From NCBI GenBank assembly GCA_016839875.1, contig JAEOTK010000233.1, positions 1 through 16,700 of the forward strand: a stretch of 16,700 nt of DNA, in the 5' to 3' direction. Below are positions 1 to 6,187 of the stretch, in pieces; position 1 is the stretch's first letter; each line of letters begins with the position of its first letter. Below the pieces are notes generated by a model. The model worked only from the letters and a program-made list of their open reading frames with translations, did not search any database and was not told the DNA's origin. Source of the stretch: Candidatus Heimdallarchaeota archaeon (lineage in GTDB: Archaea > Asgardarchaeota > Heimdallarchaeia > Heimdallarchaeales > Heimdallarchaeaceae). Made by a program: the position numbers and the translations under genes.

Positions 1-153
1 GACATATGGATTGGTAAGGGAATATTAGAGACTCCCTGGATTCTTTTTGGTTTAATACTATCAGTTTTCATCGTTGTTTTAATTATAATCCCTCTCTTTA
101 GAAGCTTAAGAACTGATGTGAAGGACTACAAAAGTAGACAAGAAGACAAGTAA
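1..153 (+). CDS. C-terminal end of a membrane protein (partial, 5' truncated)
   Basis: Frame 1 is open from the left edge to a TAA at 151-153, giving 50 residues with no start in view. The fragment has one strongly hydrophobic helix (about residues 13-33, ending IIIPLF) and then a short charged tail rich in Lys, Arg and Asp. This is the usual look of a last transmembrane helix with a cytoplasmic tail. It converges on the gene that ends at 161, with only 7 bases between the stop codons. The family cannot be named from this fragment. A C-terminally anchored extracellular protein or the last helix of a polytopic transporter are both possible. Confidence 0.6.
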   Translation, partial: DIWIGKGILETPWILFGLILSVFIVVLIIIPLFRSLRTDVKDYKSRQEDK

Positions 154-160
154 CCAGAAT

Positions 161-556
161 TTAGTTTTCTTCATTATTTACTGTAATAGATATTTCATTT
201 TCACCATATTTCATGAAATACCAGCTGATATCTTTGCCATTATTGATATCCTCAATTATCCATCTTAGGGTGTTAAACATCATCTCATTTTGTTGAAGTA
301 TACAATCACTCAGATCAAAAACGAACCACCCCTTATTACTTGAGGATATCATATTTTCGTTAAGTTTTCCTGATAAGTTTTCATGCCCCATCTGATCAGG
401 ATTTCCAAAAAGTAGAGGAAAGGATGCACATCTGGATTGAAGCCTATATTCATTATTAGTACAACCTTGAGTATCTAGATATTCACAGCTAAAACAACAA
501 ACTCCACAATCCTTGCACAATGAACTTGATAGTAATAATTGGGGCATGTTCGACAT
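161..556 (-). CDS. Cysteine-cluster protein, YkgJ/UPF0153-like (putative Zn/Fe-binding)
   Basis: This is a 131-residue protein whose first third carries Cys at 14, 17, 20, 21, 24, 32 and 43 in a CxxCGxCCxxC...GC...C pattern followed by FPLLFGNP. The CxxCGxCC core and the C-x-x-FP element resemble the metal-binding YkgJ/UPF0153 (FliB-like) family, which is thought to bind zinc or an iron-sulfur centre. That assignment is by motif only. The rest has no motif I recognise, and there is no signal peptide or membrane helix. The ATG follows the TAA of the upstream gene directly (TAAATG), so the two genes are almost certainly cotranscribed and perhaps translationally coupled. The ligand and reaction are unknown. 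Confidence 0.7.
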   Translation of the reverse strand: MSNMPQLLLSSSLCKDCGVCCFSCEYLDTQGCTNNEYRLQSRCASFPLLFGNPDQMGHENLSGKLNENMISSSNKGWFVFDLSDCILQQNEMMFNTLRWIIEDINNGKDISWYFMKYGENEISITVNNEEN

Positions 557-856
557 TTACTCTTGTTGCTGTTTTGCTTTGAAAGCTTCATATTGCTCTT
601 TCATATCTTCGATATCAAAATTCTCAAATTCACCATATTGTCCGAGTACTTTGCGAAGATCTTCAGGTTCATCAGTATGAAAGTGGACCTTTATCATTCC
701 AGGCATACCAATCACCAGCAGACAATCACCAATGCAATCTTTCTCTATATGATCGCGAATTTTATTTTTATCATCACGTACTAAATCTGGATGCTTAATC
801 ATTGACTGAACGTCATATCTAAAATTTACAGATTCCTCATGAGGTACATTTGTCAT
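557..856 (-). CDS. Stand-alone FakA/YloV (DAK-family) C-terminal-like domain protein
   Basis: This 99-residue protein resembles only the last part of bacterial FakA/YloV proteins (about 550 residues, fatty-acid or DAK-type kinases). It has an early F-R-Y-D element (about 12-15), a GD-x-LLVIG strand (43-50), the signature KVHFHTDEP (56-64) and the closing IEDMKEQ (82-88). The family consensus is KVHxHTxxPgxVL...IeNMreQ. The kinase (DhaL) and middle domains are absent. In bacteria the C-terminal part of FakA contacts the fatty-acid carrier FakB, so a binding or adaptor role is possible, but that is inference. The ATG at 856 is preceded by GAAGTGAT, a good archaeal Shine-Dalgarno site, and a GTTAAAAG box lies near 893-900. 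It is the first gene of a pair with the cysteine-cluster protein. Confidence 0.72.
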   Translation of the reverse strand: MTNVPHEESVNFRYDVQSMIKHPDLVRDDKNKIRDHIEKDCIGDCLLVIGMPGMIKVHFHTDEPEDLRKVLGQYGEFENFDIEDMKEQYEAFKAKQQQE

Positions 857-930
857 TAAATCACTTCACGTTAAGATTTAGAAAAAACAGTTGCTTTTAA
901 CTTTTACTTCCTAATAAAGAACTATGTCTT

Positions 931-1443
931 TCACTTCTTTCTTCTTCTATGAACAACATAAGCTATTGGAATTAAAGTAATTAATGAAAATAATGCTGAA
1001 GCTGCAGGAACGGTTGATATTATTTCGACTTGAACATTAGATCCAACAGTATTTGCTCTATTATCAACTACAACATAATAATTAATTACTTCTCCTGTTG
1101 TATTATAAGTACTAGGTCCTAAAGATCCTTCCACTGATACTGGAACTCCTATGCTAATATTCTCCGTACCAGCATAAGCTACAACTTCTTGTGTATTCCC
1201 TGGTGTTGAGAATAGATTGTAGGCTGTTTCATTAAGAATAAAAACAGATACAGGTCCCCCTTCATACACTTTGACTATCATTTTGATCAGCATATTATCT
1301 CTACTAACAGTAAACACTTCTGAATTGAAATCTTCAATTTCAGCCCAAATATCCCATGAAGCTTTCATTCCTTGAACATTTATTGAGGACAAAACTATCA
1401 AACTGAAAGTAAAAGCAGTGATTAAAGAAACCTTCAATTTCAT
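931..1443 (-). CDS. Secreted protein with C-terminal membrane anchor (unknown)
   Basis: The 170-residue protein starts with a classical signal peptide (K2, K4, hydrophobic core to about residue 22, possible cleavage near 25). It ends with a hydrophobic segment (about 147-165) and an RRRKK tail. A beta-rich ectodomain of about 120 residues therefore lies outside the cell, held by a C-terminal helix. The ectodomain contains alternating strands and a YYVVVDNRAN element (about 122-131) reminiscent of archaeal GOLD/emp24-like or Ig-like surface domains. That comparison is weak. The C-terminus has the architecture of an archaeosortase signal (helix plus basic cluster) but no PGF-type tripeptide before the helix. 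A TATA box at 1467-1477 places transcription start within a few bases of the ATG. Confidence 0.75.
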   Translation of the reverse strand: MKLKVSLITAFTFSLIVLSSINVQGMKASWDIWAEIEDFNSEVFTVSRDNMLIKMIVKVYEGGPVSVFILNETAYNLFSTPGNTQEVVAYAGTENISIGVPVSVEGSLGPSTYNTTGEVINYYVVVDNRANTVGSNVQVEIISTVPAASALFSLITLIPIAYVVHRRRKK

Positions 1444-1466
1444 GTTTGAAACATTAGATGTTTTTG

Positions 1467-1477
1467 TTTAAATATAT
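1467..1477 (-). promoter_or_regulatory. TATA box of the secreted-protein gene
   Basis: On the minus strand the sequence reads ATATATTTAAA. Its centre is about 29 bases before the ATG at 1443, so transcription should start within about 3 bases of the start codon. No Shine-Dalgarno site is seen, as expected for a leaderless message. Confidence 0.6.
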
Positions 1478-1522
1478 TGTGATAATAAAAATGAAGAAGA
1501 TTCTATTATGGATTTTGAGGTT

Positions 1523-1535
1523 CGAAAAATTTAAG
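1523..1535 (+). promoter_or_regulatory. TATA/BRE-like element of the response regulator gene
   Basis: CGAAAAATTTAAG is a purine-rich BRE-like run followed by a TTTAA core. Expected transcription start near 1556-1558 leaves a leader of about 22-24 bases, which contains the Shine-Dalgarno-like GAAGGGG at 1568-1574, 5 bases before the ATG. Confidence 0.45.
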
Positions 1536-1579
1536 AGTTATGAGATAATGCTTTCTTAATCACTAATGAAGGGGTCTTT

Positions 1580-1963
1580 ATGAGGAAAATTTACATCGTT
1601 GAGGATGAGAAGGATATCAGCAATCTTTACAAATTACTTTTTGAGAGAGAAGGAATGGAAGTTGGAGAAATTATCTCAACAGGTGAAGCAGCTATAGAAC
1701 GCATTGAGCAAATCAAAGAGAAACTCCATGATACAGTTTTCTTAATTGATCAAAGACTCACGGAAAAATCTGGTTTAGATGTAGCAAGAAGATTGATAGA
1801 GATATCACCTGATCTTAAGGATCAAATAATTATTGCTACGGCTGATGATTCATTAACAGAGGAAGAAGTAGAAGAATTAGGAATTCCTTATTTTCTAAGA
1901 AAACCTTTCAGTCTAGAAGATTTACTTAATACAATGGATCGAATTCAGAAGAAAGAAAGCTAG
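1580..1963 (+). CDS. Single-domain response regulator (CheY-like receiver)
   Basis: The 127-residue protein is one complete receiver domain. The acidic pocket is E8-D9, the phospho-acceptor is D57 (FLID, followed by QRL), the switch Thr is T87 (IIIATAD) and the conserved Lys is K108 (RKPF). There is no output domain, so it should act by protein-protein contact, as in phosphorelays or chemotaxis-type control. No histidine kinase is encoded in this window, so its partner is unknown. GAAGGGG at 1568-1574 is a good ribosome binding site for the ATG at 1580. The gene converges on the DUF3467 gene, with 21 bases between the stop codons. Confidence 0.92.
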   Translation: MRKIYIVEDEKDISNLYKLLFEREGMEVGEIISTGEAAIERIEQIKEKLHDTVFLIDQRLTEKSGLDVARRLIEISPDLKDQIIIATADDSLTEEEVEELGIPYFLRKPFSLEDLLNTMDRIQKKES

Positions 1964-1984
1964 TTTATAGAATAAGAAATTGAA

Positions 1985-2323
1985 TTAGGTATAGGTAGCT
2001 GTAGTATTATCTCTTTTCTTTGCTTGATCAGGAAGTTTTATTTCTCCGAATCTTGATTCATATGCTGCTATCTGTTCATTTACTATTTTTGCGAGTATCT
2101 TTACCTGCTGTGGAGAAAAACTAACTTCTGTTATAATTTCCTTTATTATTGACCTAGGAATTAAGGCATCAGGTCCCATACTAGGATCTGCACCATATTC
2201 TGCTTTATCTCTAAACACAATCATCTTGAAACCAGTAACAGAATGAACTATCTGGATACTTTCTGCATAGAAGCTAGGGATGTCTTCTTTTCTTTCAACT
2301 TTTATTGGAATATTTCTACTCAT
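1985..2323 (-). CDS. DUF3467 family protein
   Basis: With the ATG at 2323 the product has 112 residues. An in-frame TTG at 2332 would add three residues (the extended start reads TTG-ATA-AGA-ATG), and ATG is preferred. The protein has an N-terminal strand pair (IQIVHS, KMIVFRD) and a C-terminal helix with the family signature FSPQQVKILAKIVNEQIAAYE followed by xxFGxI (about 69-95), typical of DUF3467 (PF11950) proteins of about 90-110 residues found in bacteria and archaea. A short hydrophilic tail follows (KKRDNTTATYT). The molecular function of the family is not established. A TTATAA box lies at 2342-2347, slightly close to the start for a leaderless message. Confidence 0.8.
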   Translation of the reverse strand: MSRNIPIKVERKEDIPSFYAESIQIVHSVTGFKMIVFRDKAEYGADPSMGPDALIPRSIIKEIITEVSFSPQQVKILAKIVNEQIAAYESRFGEIKLPDQAKKRDNTTATYT

Positions 2324-2448
2324 TCTTATCAATTTAATGAGTTATAACCAAATGAAAAGTCTTGCTGTAGAAAGTAAAAAATTCGATGAAACGAAGTAAA
2401 TAAGAATGACAAGGAATATAGTTATTCATAATCACAGAGACTAAAACG

Positions 2449-3015
2449 ATGTCAGAAGTTCATTCAGGAGTAAAATTCAAACACAAGAATATTGGTAAAT
2501 TAGTAATAGATGATTTCATTAAAGATTCAGCAACTAAGCTAATCTCAGCTCTTGAAAATCTCCCTGAAGATTGTATCAAAGGAATAGCTGGTAATGTAAG
2601 TGTGAGATTAAACGATGGGATATTGATATCAACTAGTGGATCAAAATTGCAGTGTTTAAGAATAGAGGAAGATTTCTCGAAAGTTGTTTCCGATGTTTAT
2701 GAAGATACTGTCAGATTTTATGGAAATAATATACCTAGTTCTGAGACAAAAATGCATCTACTAATTTATCAGAATCGAGCTGATGTTGATTATTGTGTTC
2801 ATGTTCATGTACCTAACATTCAAAAACTACAGCTGCTAAACAGATTCTCTGTTACATCCAAATTTCTATCATATGGAACCTTTGACCTTGCAAAAGAAAC
2901 TGTCAAATCTCTAGGTGCTGGTGACATTGCTGTTTTGAGGGATCATGGTATTGTCGTAGTAGGCAATGACCTGAATGCAATATCAAGAAAGATTATTCAG
3001 ATTCGAAATATCTAA
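2449..3015 (+). CDS. Class II aldolase/adducin-like protein
   Basis: The 188-residue protein carries the main marks of the zinc-dependent class II aldolase fold (fuculose-phosphate or ribulose-phosphate aldolase/epimerase type). It has GNVSVR (48-53) and ISTSGSKL (60-67) for phosphate binding, SSE with the candidate catalytic Glu at 99, the zinc His pair VHVH (H118, H120) and the third ligand in RDHGIVVVG (H166). The substrate cannot be read from this. Members usually run 20-30 residues beyond the last helix, whereas this one stops soon after the DHG helix; see the possible frameshift near 3003. The start lies about 30 bases after a GAATATAG box (about 2414-2421), with no clear Shine-Dalgarno site. 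The EamA gene follows 51 bases downstream and has its own promoter. Confidence 0.85.
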   Translation: MSEVHSGVKFKHKNIGKLVIDDFIKDSATKLISALENLPEDCIKGIAGNVSVRLNDGILISTSGSKLQCLRIEEDFSKVVSDVYEDTVRFYGNNIPSSETKMHLLIYQNRADVDYCVHVHVPNIQKLQLLNRFSVTSKFLSYGTFDLAKETVKSLGAGDIAVLRDHGIVVVGNDLNAISRKIIQIRNI

Positions 3016-3035
3016 CCAAGAAGTTATTGGCAAAA

Positions 3036-3043
3036 GTTTTAAG
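3036..3043 (+). promoter_or_regulatory. TATA box of the EamA transporter gene
   Basis: GTTTTAAG is centred about 27 bases before the ATG at 3067. That predicts a leaderless transcript starting at or next to the start codon, in line with the absence of a Shine-Dalgarno site there. Confidence 0.5.
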
Positions 3044-3066
3044 AGTTACTGGAAATTATCCAATCA

Positions 3067-4044
3067 ATGTCTTTAGCAGTAGGGATAGTGCTCTCATTCA
3101 CCGCAGCTTTTGCATGGGGGTCTTCTTTGGTAATCTTCAAAGTTGGGGTGAAGAATACAGATCCTCTAAACGCTACTTATATCAAAGGGCTTATAGCTAT
3201 ACCACTGCTAATTATAATTGCTTTAATCAGTTTTGGAACTCCCTCTTTAGTGCAAATATTTCTACCTCCAAATCATTGGTGGCTAATCGGAGCAGTTATT
3301 ACTATTGCGCTAGGAGATTTCTTCTCTCTGTTTGCTCTTAAGAAAATAAACGTTTCAATCTCACAACCCATTACAGCAATTTATCCTCTGGTTACTAATT
3401 TAGCACTTCTCTTCACAGGTAAAGAAATCATTAACTGGCTGATTATTGTTGGGACAGTAATTATAGCTGTTGGAGTAATAATTGTTTCCTATTTTTCTCA
3501 AAGGGATGAAGAAAATATCCCCGAGGAAAATCTGGAAGAGGAGGAAGGATTATTCAAAGAAGAAAGAGCAGAAAAACGAAAAAAAATGATGGTTGGAATC
3601 ATACTATCTCTTCTAGCTGCACTATTCTGGGGACTAACAATTTTCTTTACAAAATTAATTCTTGATGATCCTCAAGTTGAAGTAGTTTCAATGATGGCAA
3701 TTAGAAATGGACTAATGGTTGTATTAGCTTTCATCTTTGCCCTCACTCGAGCAATAATCAAAAGAAAGGAAAAAGGCTTTGAGATCTTTGCCCCCAAAAA
3801 GGAAGCATTACTTCTTAGCGTTGGAGGAGCATTGGCATGGTGTGTGGGTGGTATGTCATTCTTTACCGCAGTTAGAAAAATAGGTGCGGGAATAAGTACT
3901 CCATTGTCATCGATATCACCTCTTGTTGTCTTGGTTCTTGGAGTATTTCTTCTGAAGGAGAAGATGACAAAGAAACAATTGATAGGAATTCTATTCATTT
4001 TTGCGGGTTCATTACTGCTATCACTAAGAGATTTAATTCTATAA
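3067..4044 (+). CDS. DMT superfamily transporter, two EamA domains
   Basis: The 325-residue polytopic membrane protein is made of two homologous halves, each beginning with the EamA-type helix (FTAAFAWGSSLVIFK near 11-25 and LLAALFWGLTIFFTK near 181-195). The first half ends before a highly acidic then basic loop (about 145-173, rich in Glu, ending EKRKK). The second half ends in the usual GILFIFAGSLLL helix. About ten transmembrane segments are expected, as in drug/metabolite exporters of the RhaT/YdcZ/EamA type. Substrates of this family (amino acids, sugars, nucleotides, metabolites) cannot be inferred from sequence. The gene lies behind the aldolase-like gene in the same direction but appears to have its own leaderless promoter. 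Confidence 0.9.
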   Translation: MSLAVGIVLSFTAAFAWGSSLVIFKVGVKNTDPLNATYIKGLIAIPLLIIIALISFGTPSLVQIFLPPNHWWLIGAVITIALGDFFSLFALKKINVSISQPITAIYPLVTNLALLFTGKEIINWLIIVGTVIIAVGVIIVSYFSQRDEENIPEENLEEEEGLFKEERAEKRKKMMVGIILSLLAALFWGLTIFFTKLILDDPQVEVVSMMAIRNGLMVVLAFIFALTRAIIKRKEKGFEIFAPKKEALLLSVGGALAWCVGGMSFFTAVRKIGAGISTPLSSISPLVVLVLGVFLLKEKMTKKQLIGILFIFAGSLLLSLRDLIL

Positions 4045-4099
4045 AAAAAGAATAAAAAATACATTAGAGAATATTAATTTTGTTTCCTTTCTTATGTAA

Positions 4100-4122
4100 C
4101 CCTGCCTTTTAAAAAAGAAGGG
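4100..4122. terminator. Imperfect hairpin between convergent genes
   Basis: CCCTGCCTTTT and AAAAGAAGGG can pair with two mismatches around a short A-rich loop. It sits between the end of the EamA gene (4044) and the end of the small membrane protein gene (4135), and T-rich sequence (about 4076-4092) precedes it. It may end transcription from one or both sides. The evidence is structural only and the stem is weak. Confidence 0.3.
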
Positions 4123-4134
4123 AATTTGAGATTT

Positions 4135-4338
4135 TTAATCTCTGGTAAATGCTTTTACCATTTGGAAGATTCCGATTATTACTATCAAATAGCATACTAT
4201 TGCCCATGGTCCAAGGAACATTATTCCTAAACCACTGAAGAATCCAGCTACCCAGAGTATACCCTCTGAAATATCTAGGATTACCCAAACAATAAGTAAA
4301 GCAAAGACGAATTGTAATATATCCCATATTTTACCCAT
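4135..4338 (-). CDS. Small membrane protein with two transmembrane helices
   Basis: The 67-residue product is almost entirely hydrophobic. Helix 1 spans about residues 6-33 and helix 2 about 38-62, separated by a Gly-rich turn and LGPW; the short tail is KAFTRD. No family is recognised. It is probably real because the ATG is preceded by a near-perfect archaeal Shine-Dalgarno site (AAAGGTGA, 5 bases spacer) and a TATA box at 4383-4393 lies at the right distance. A 72-residue reading in another frame over the same span has no such signals and was left out. Possible roles are a small channel-like or regulatory membrane peptide; nothing in the sequence decides. Confidence 0.65.
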   Translation of the reverse strand: MGKIWDILQFVFALLIVWVILDISEGILWVAGFFSGLGIMFLGPWAIVCYLIVIIGIFQMVKAFTRD

Positions 4339-4382
4339 TTTTTCACCTTTTATGTTATTGAGTAAGTTATTTTATCACAATG

Positions 4383-4393
4383 TATATTAAAAA
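4383..4393 (-). promoter_or_regulatory. TATA box of the small membrane protein gene
   Basis: On the minus strand TTTTTAATATA is followed about 26 bases later by the expected start near 4362. This leaves a leader of about 24 bases that includes the AAAGGTGA ribosome binding site. Confidence 0.55.
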
Positions 4394-4396
4394 TCT

Positions 4397-4433
4397 TTGT
4401 AAACATGCCGGCAAAAAAAATGCAAATTTACAA
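4397..4433. promoter_or_regulatory. Inverted repeat upstream of a TATA box (operator candidate)
   Basis: Arms TTGTAAA-CA-TGC (4397-4408) and GCA-AA-TTTACAA (4422-4433) pair over 10 of 12 positions around a 13-base spacer. The repeat lies directly upstream of the TATA box of the 67-residue membrane protein. This is where an activator or repressor dimer could bind. It also overlaps the poly-T tract after the desulfurase/scaffold operon. Confidence 0.35.
4413..4420 (-). terminator. Oligo-T terminator of the cysteine desulfurase/scaffold operon
   Basis: The minus strand has eight T in a row here, 40 bases after the stop of the IscU-like gene. Such T tracts are sufficient for archaeal termination. 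Confidence 0.5.
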
Positions 4434-4459
4434 GAAAACTCATAAATTAAGCTAAGTTT

Positions 4460-4957
4460 TTACAGTTTGTATTTCTTCTTCAATTTCTCAGCTAAAGCTT
4501 CTTCCTCTAGTGCATGTTTTTCATCTTTTGATAAATCTGAAGGTAACCATGTAGGAGCTGTTTTTTTAACTTCATCAAAATATGCTCTGATTGCTCTTCG
4601 TAGTGCTCCAACTGCTAAACTTCCGCAGTGTGTTTTGACTGAAGGAAGACCGCCCAGAGCGTCAGAAACTTCTTTCCATGTAAAATTCCATGCTTCTTCT
4701 AAGGTTTTATTTTCAACCATAATTGTAAGTTGACTCGCAGCTGCAATATTAGAAGCACATCCATAGCTTTCAAAACTGGATTTAGTGATGACTTCAGTTT
4801 CTTCTGCTATTTTTAAATAAAATGCAATCATATCTCCACATGCTGGGCTTCCAGCTGTTGCAATAATTGTTGCATCTTCCATTTTTCCGAGATTCTTAGG
4901 ATTCTGAAATAATTCTAATACTTTGGGGGCATATGGTAAGGGGATTCTACTTGACAT
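4460..4957 (-). CDS. iscU: IscU/NifU-like Fe-S cluster scaffold protein
   Basis: This 165-residue protein has all three scaffold cysteines and the conserved Asp: C40 and D42 in SPACGD, C67 in YGCASN and C111 in VKTHCGSLA. These are the residues on which IscU builds a 2Fe-2S cluster from sulfur delivered by a cysteine desulfurase. The start LPYAPKVLELFQNPKNLGKM (7-26) is the usual N-terminal scaffold region. The family normally ends about residue 130; here a charged tail of about 35 residues follows (ending KKKYKL). TAAAAGGAGAT lies before the ATG, and only 14 bases separate it from the stop of the desulfurase gene, so the two are one operon. The gene symbol is by homology; assignment to the archaeal Fe-S pathway is inference. 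Confidence 0.9.
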   Translation of the reverse strand: MSSRIPLPYAPKVLELFQNPKNLGKMEDATIIATAGSPACGDMIAFYLKIAEETEVITKSSFESYGCASNIAAASQLTIMVENKTLEEAWNFTWKEVSDALGGLPSVKTHCGSLAVGALRRAIRAYFDEVKKTAPTWLPSDLSKDEKHALEEEALAEKLKKKYKL

Positions 4958-4971
4958 TTTTTTATCTCCTT

Positions 4972-6183
4972 TTAGAGTTCTATTCCTCCAGTAATTGAAC
5001 GGATTCTCTTAATCACTTTAGGCATAGTTTCCAATACGTAATCTATATCATTTTCTGTATTTAACCGATTGATCTTCATCAACAAACTTCCATGAGCTTC
5101 CTCTGGTTTTCTACCTATTGCTGTCAAGATATGACTTGGCATTAGAACACGACTTGTGCAGGCACTTCCACTTGAAGCAAAGATTCCATTCATTGAAGAT
5201 TCAACTGTTAGTGCTTCACCTTCACAACCTAGAAAACTTATGTTCACATTATCTGGAGCTCTTCGATCTCCTGCTGGACCATTGATATCAGTTCGTTCAA
5301 TACTTGTTTGAAAACCATATAACAACTTATCTCGAAGCTTTGATGTATGAGCTTTAATCTCATCAAACTTCTTGAATTGTAATTCAACAGCTTTTGAAAA
5401 TCCCGCAAGTAGTGCTGGATTTTCTACATCAGGAGCTAGTATTTCTACACTCAGTTGACCTTCATAAATTGATTTCAGTTTTACTCCCTCTTTGATATAA
5501 AGTCCAGCTATACCTTTTGGTCCTAGAATTTTATTTCCACTGAATGATGCTAGGTCAACCTCTAGTTTGCTAAAATCAAGAGGTATCCTTCCAAAAGCTG
5601 CAGTTGCATCTGTATGAAAGAATATTTTCTCATCTTTATCTTTCACTATTTCTAGTGCTGATTTTATTGGTTGAATGGTACCAATTTCATGGTTGATTTG
5701 TTGGAAACTTACTAAGAGTGTCTCATCATCAATTTTATCTTGCAGGATATCTAAGTTTATTGTACCATCATTTGAAACTGGAATTACTTCCACTTTGTAA
5801 TCTTGACTAAACATGGATTTTGCTGTGTGTATGATACTCAAATGCTCAACTTCAGAAACAATTATTTTTTTACGTTTCTTATTCATTTTAGCTAGTCCCT
5901 TGATAGCTAAATTGTTTGATTCTGTGAAGCTGTGAGTTAAAGCTATTGATTGAGGATCGACATTCAAAGGTTCAGCAATTGTGGTTTTTGATTTCATATA
6001 GAAATCTAATGTTTCCCAACCCACTTTATGTGTAATTGCGGGATTCCCAAATGTTCGTTCACGATAGATTGGGATCATAGCATCCAATACTTCTTTGTCA
6101 ACCACTGATCCATTTTCCCAGTCTAGATATACTTCCCTCTCTGGTTTTCCATGTTGTTTTAGTAATCCTTCTAGATTTGACAT
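4972..6183 (-). CDS. Cysteine desulfurase-like class V aminotransferase (NifS/IscS family, divergent)
   Basis: The 403-residue PLP enzyme should release sulfur from cysteine for the adjacent scaffold protein. Seen in the sequence: TESNNLAIKG (87-96), EVEH with the ring-stacking His (H114), INHEIGTIQ (163-171), HTDA with the pyridine-binding Asp (D192), FSGNKILGPKG with the PLP Lys at 218 and SSGSACTS with the reactive Cys at 342. Several near-invariant positions differ from the family. The His before the PLP Lys is Asn (217), the PLP-contacting Gln after HxDA is Ala (195), and the substrate-carboxylate Arg of the late RFSLG-type motif aligns with Leu (368). Length is normal. GAGGTAA, overlapping the upstream stop, serves as ribosome binding site. 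It may be a desulfurase with altered substrate binding or a scaffold-dedicated variant. Confidence 0.88.
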   Translation of the reverse strand: MSNLEGLLKQHGKPEREVYLDWENGSVVDKEVLDAMIPIYRERTFGNPAITHKVGWETLDFYMKSKTTIAEPLNVDPQSIALTHSFTESNNLAIKGLAKMNKKRKKIIVSEVEHLSIIHTAKSMFSQDYKVEVIPVSNDGTINLDILQDKIDDETLLVSFQQINHEIGTIQPIKSALEIVKDKDEKIFFHTDATAAFGRIPLDFSKLEVDLASFSGNKILGPKGIAGLYIKEGVKLKSIYEGQLSVEILAPDVENPALLAGFSKAVELQFKKFDEIKAHTSKLRDKLLYGFQTSIERTDINGPAGDRRAPDNVNISFLGCEGEALTVESSMNGIFASSGSACTSRVLMPSHILTAIGRKPEEAHGSLLMKINRLNTENDIDYVLETMPKVIKRIRSITGGIEL

Positions 6184-6187
6184 TTTT

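Noticed and set aside
3027..3341. 104-codon frame overlapping the start of the EamA gene
   Set aside because: It lies in another frame of a clear transporter gene, starts with TTG and has no protein-like downstream part. Only its first few codons are discussed as a possible frameshift of the aldolase gene.
4109..4327. 72-codon frame on the minus strand over the small membrane protein
   Set aside because: It has no ribosome binding site or promoter of its own. The 67-residue frame has both and a typical membrane-protein composition.
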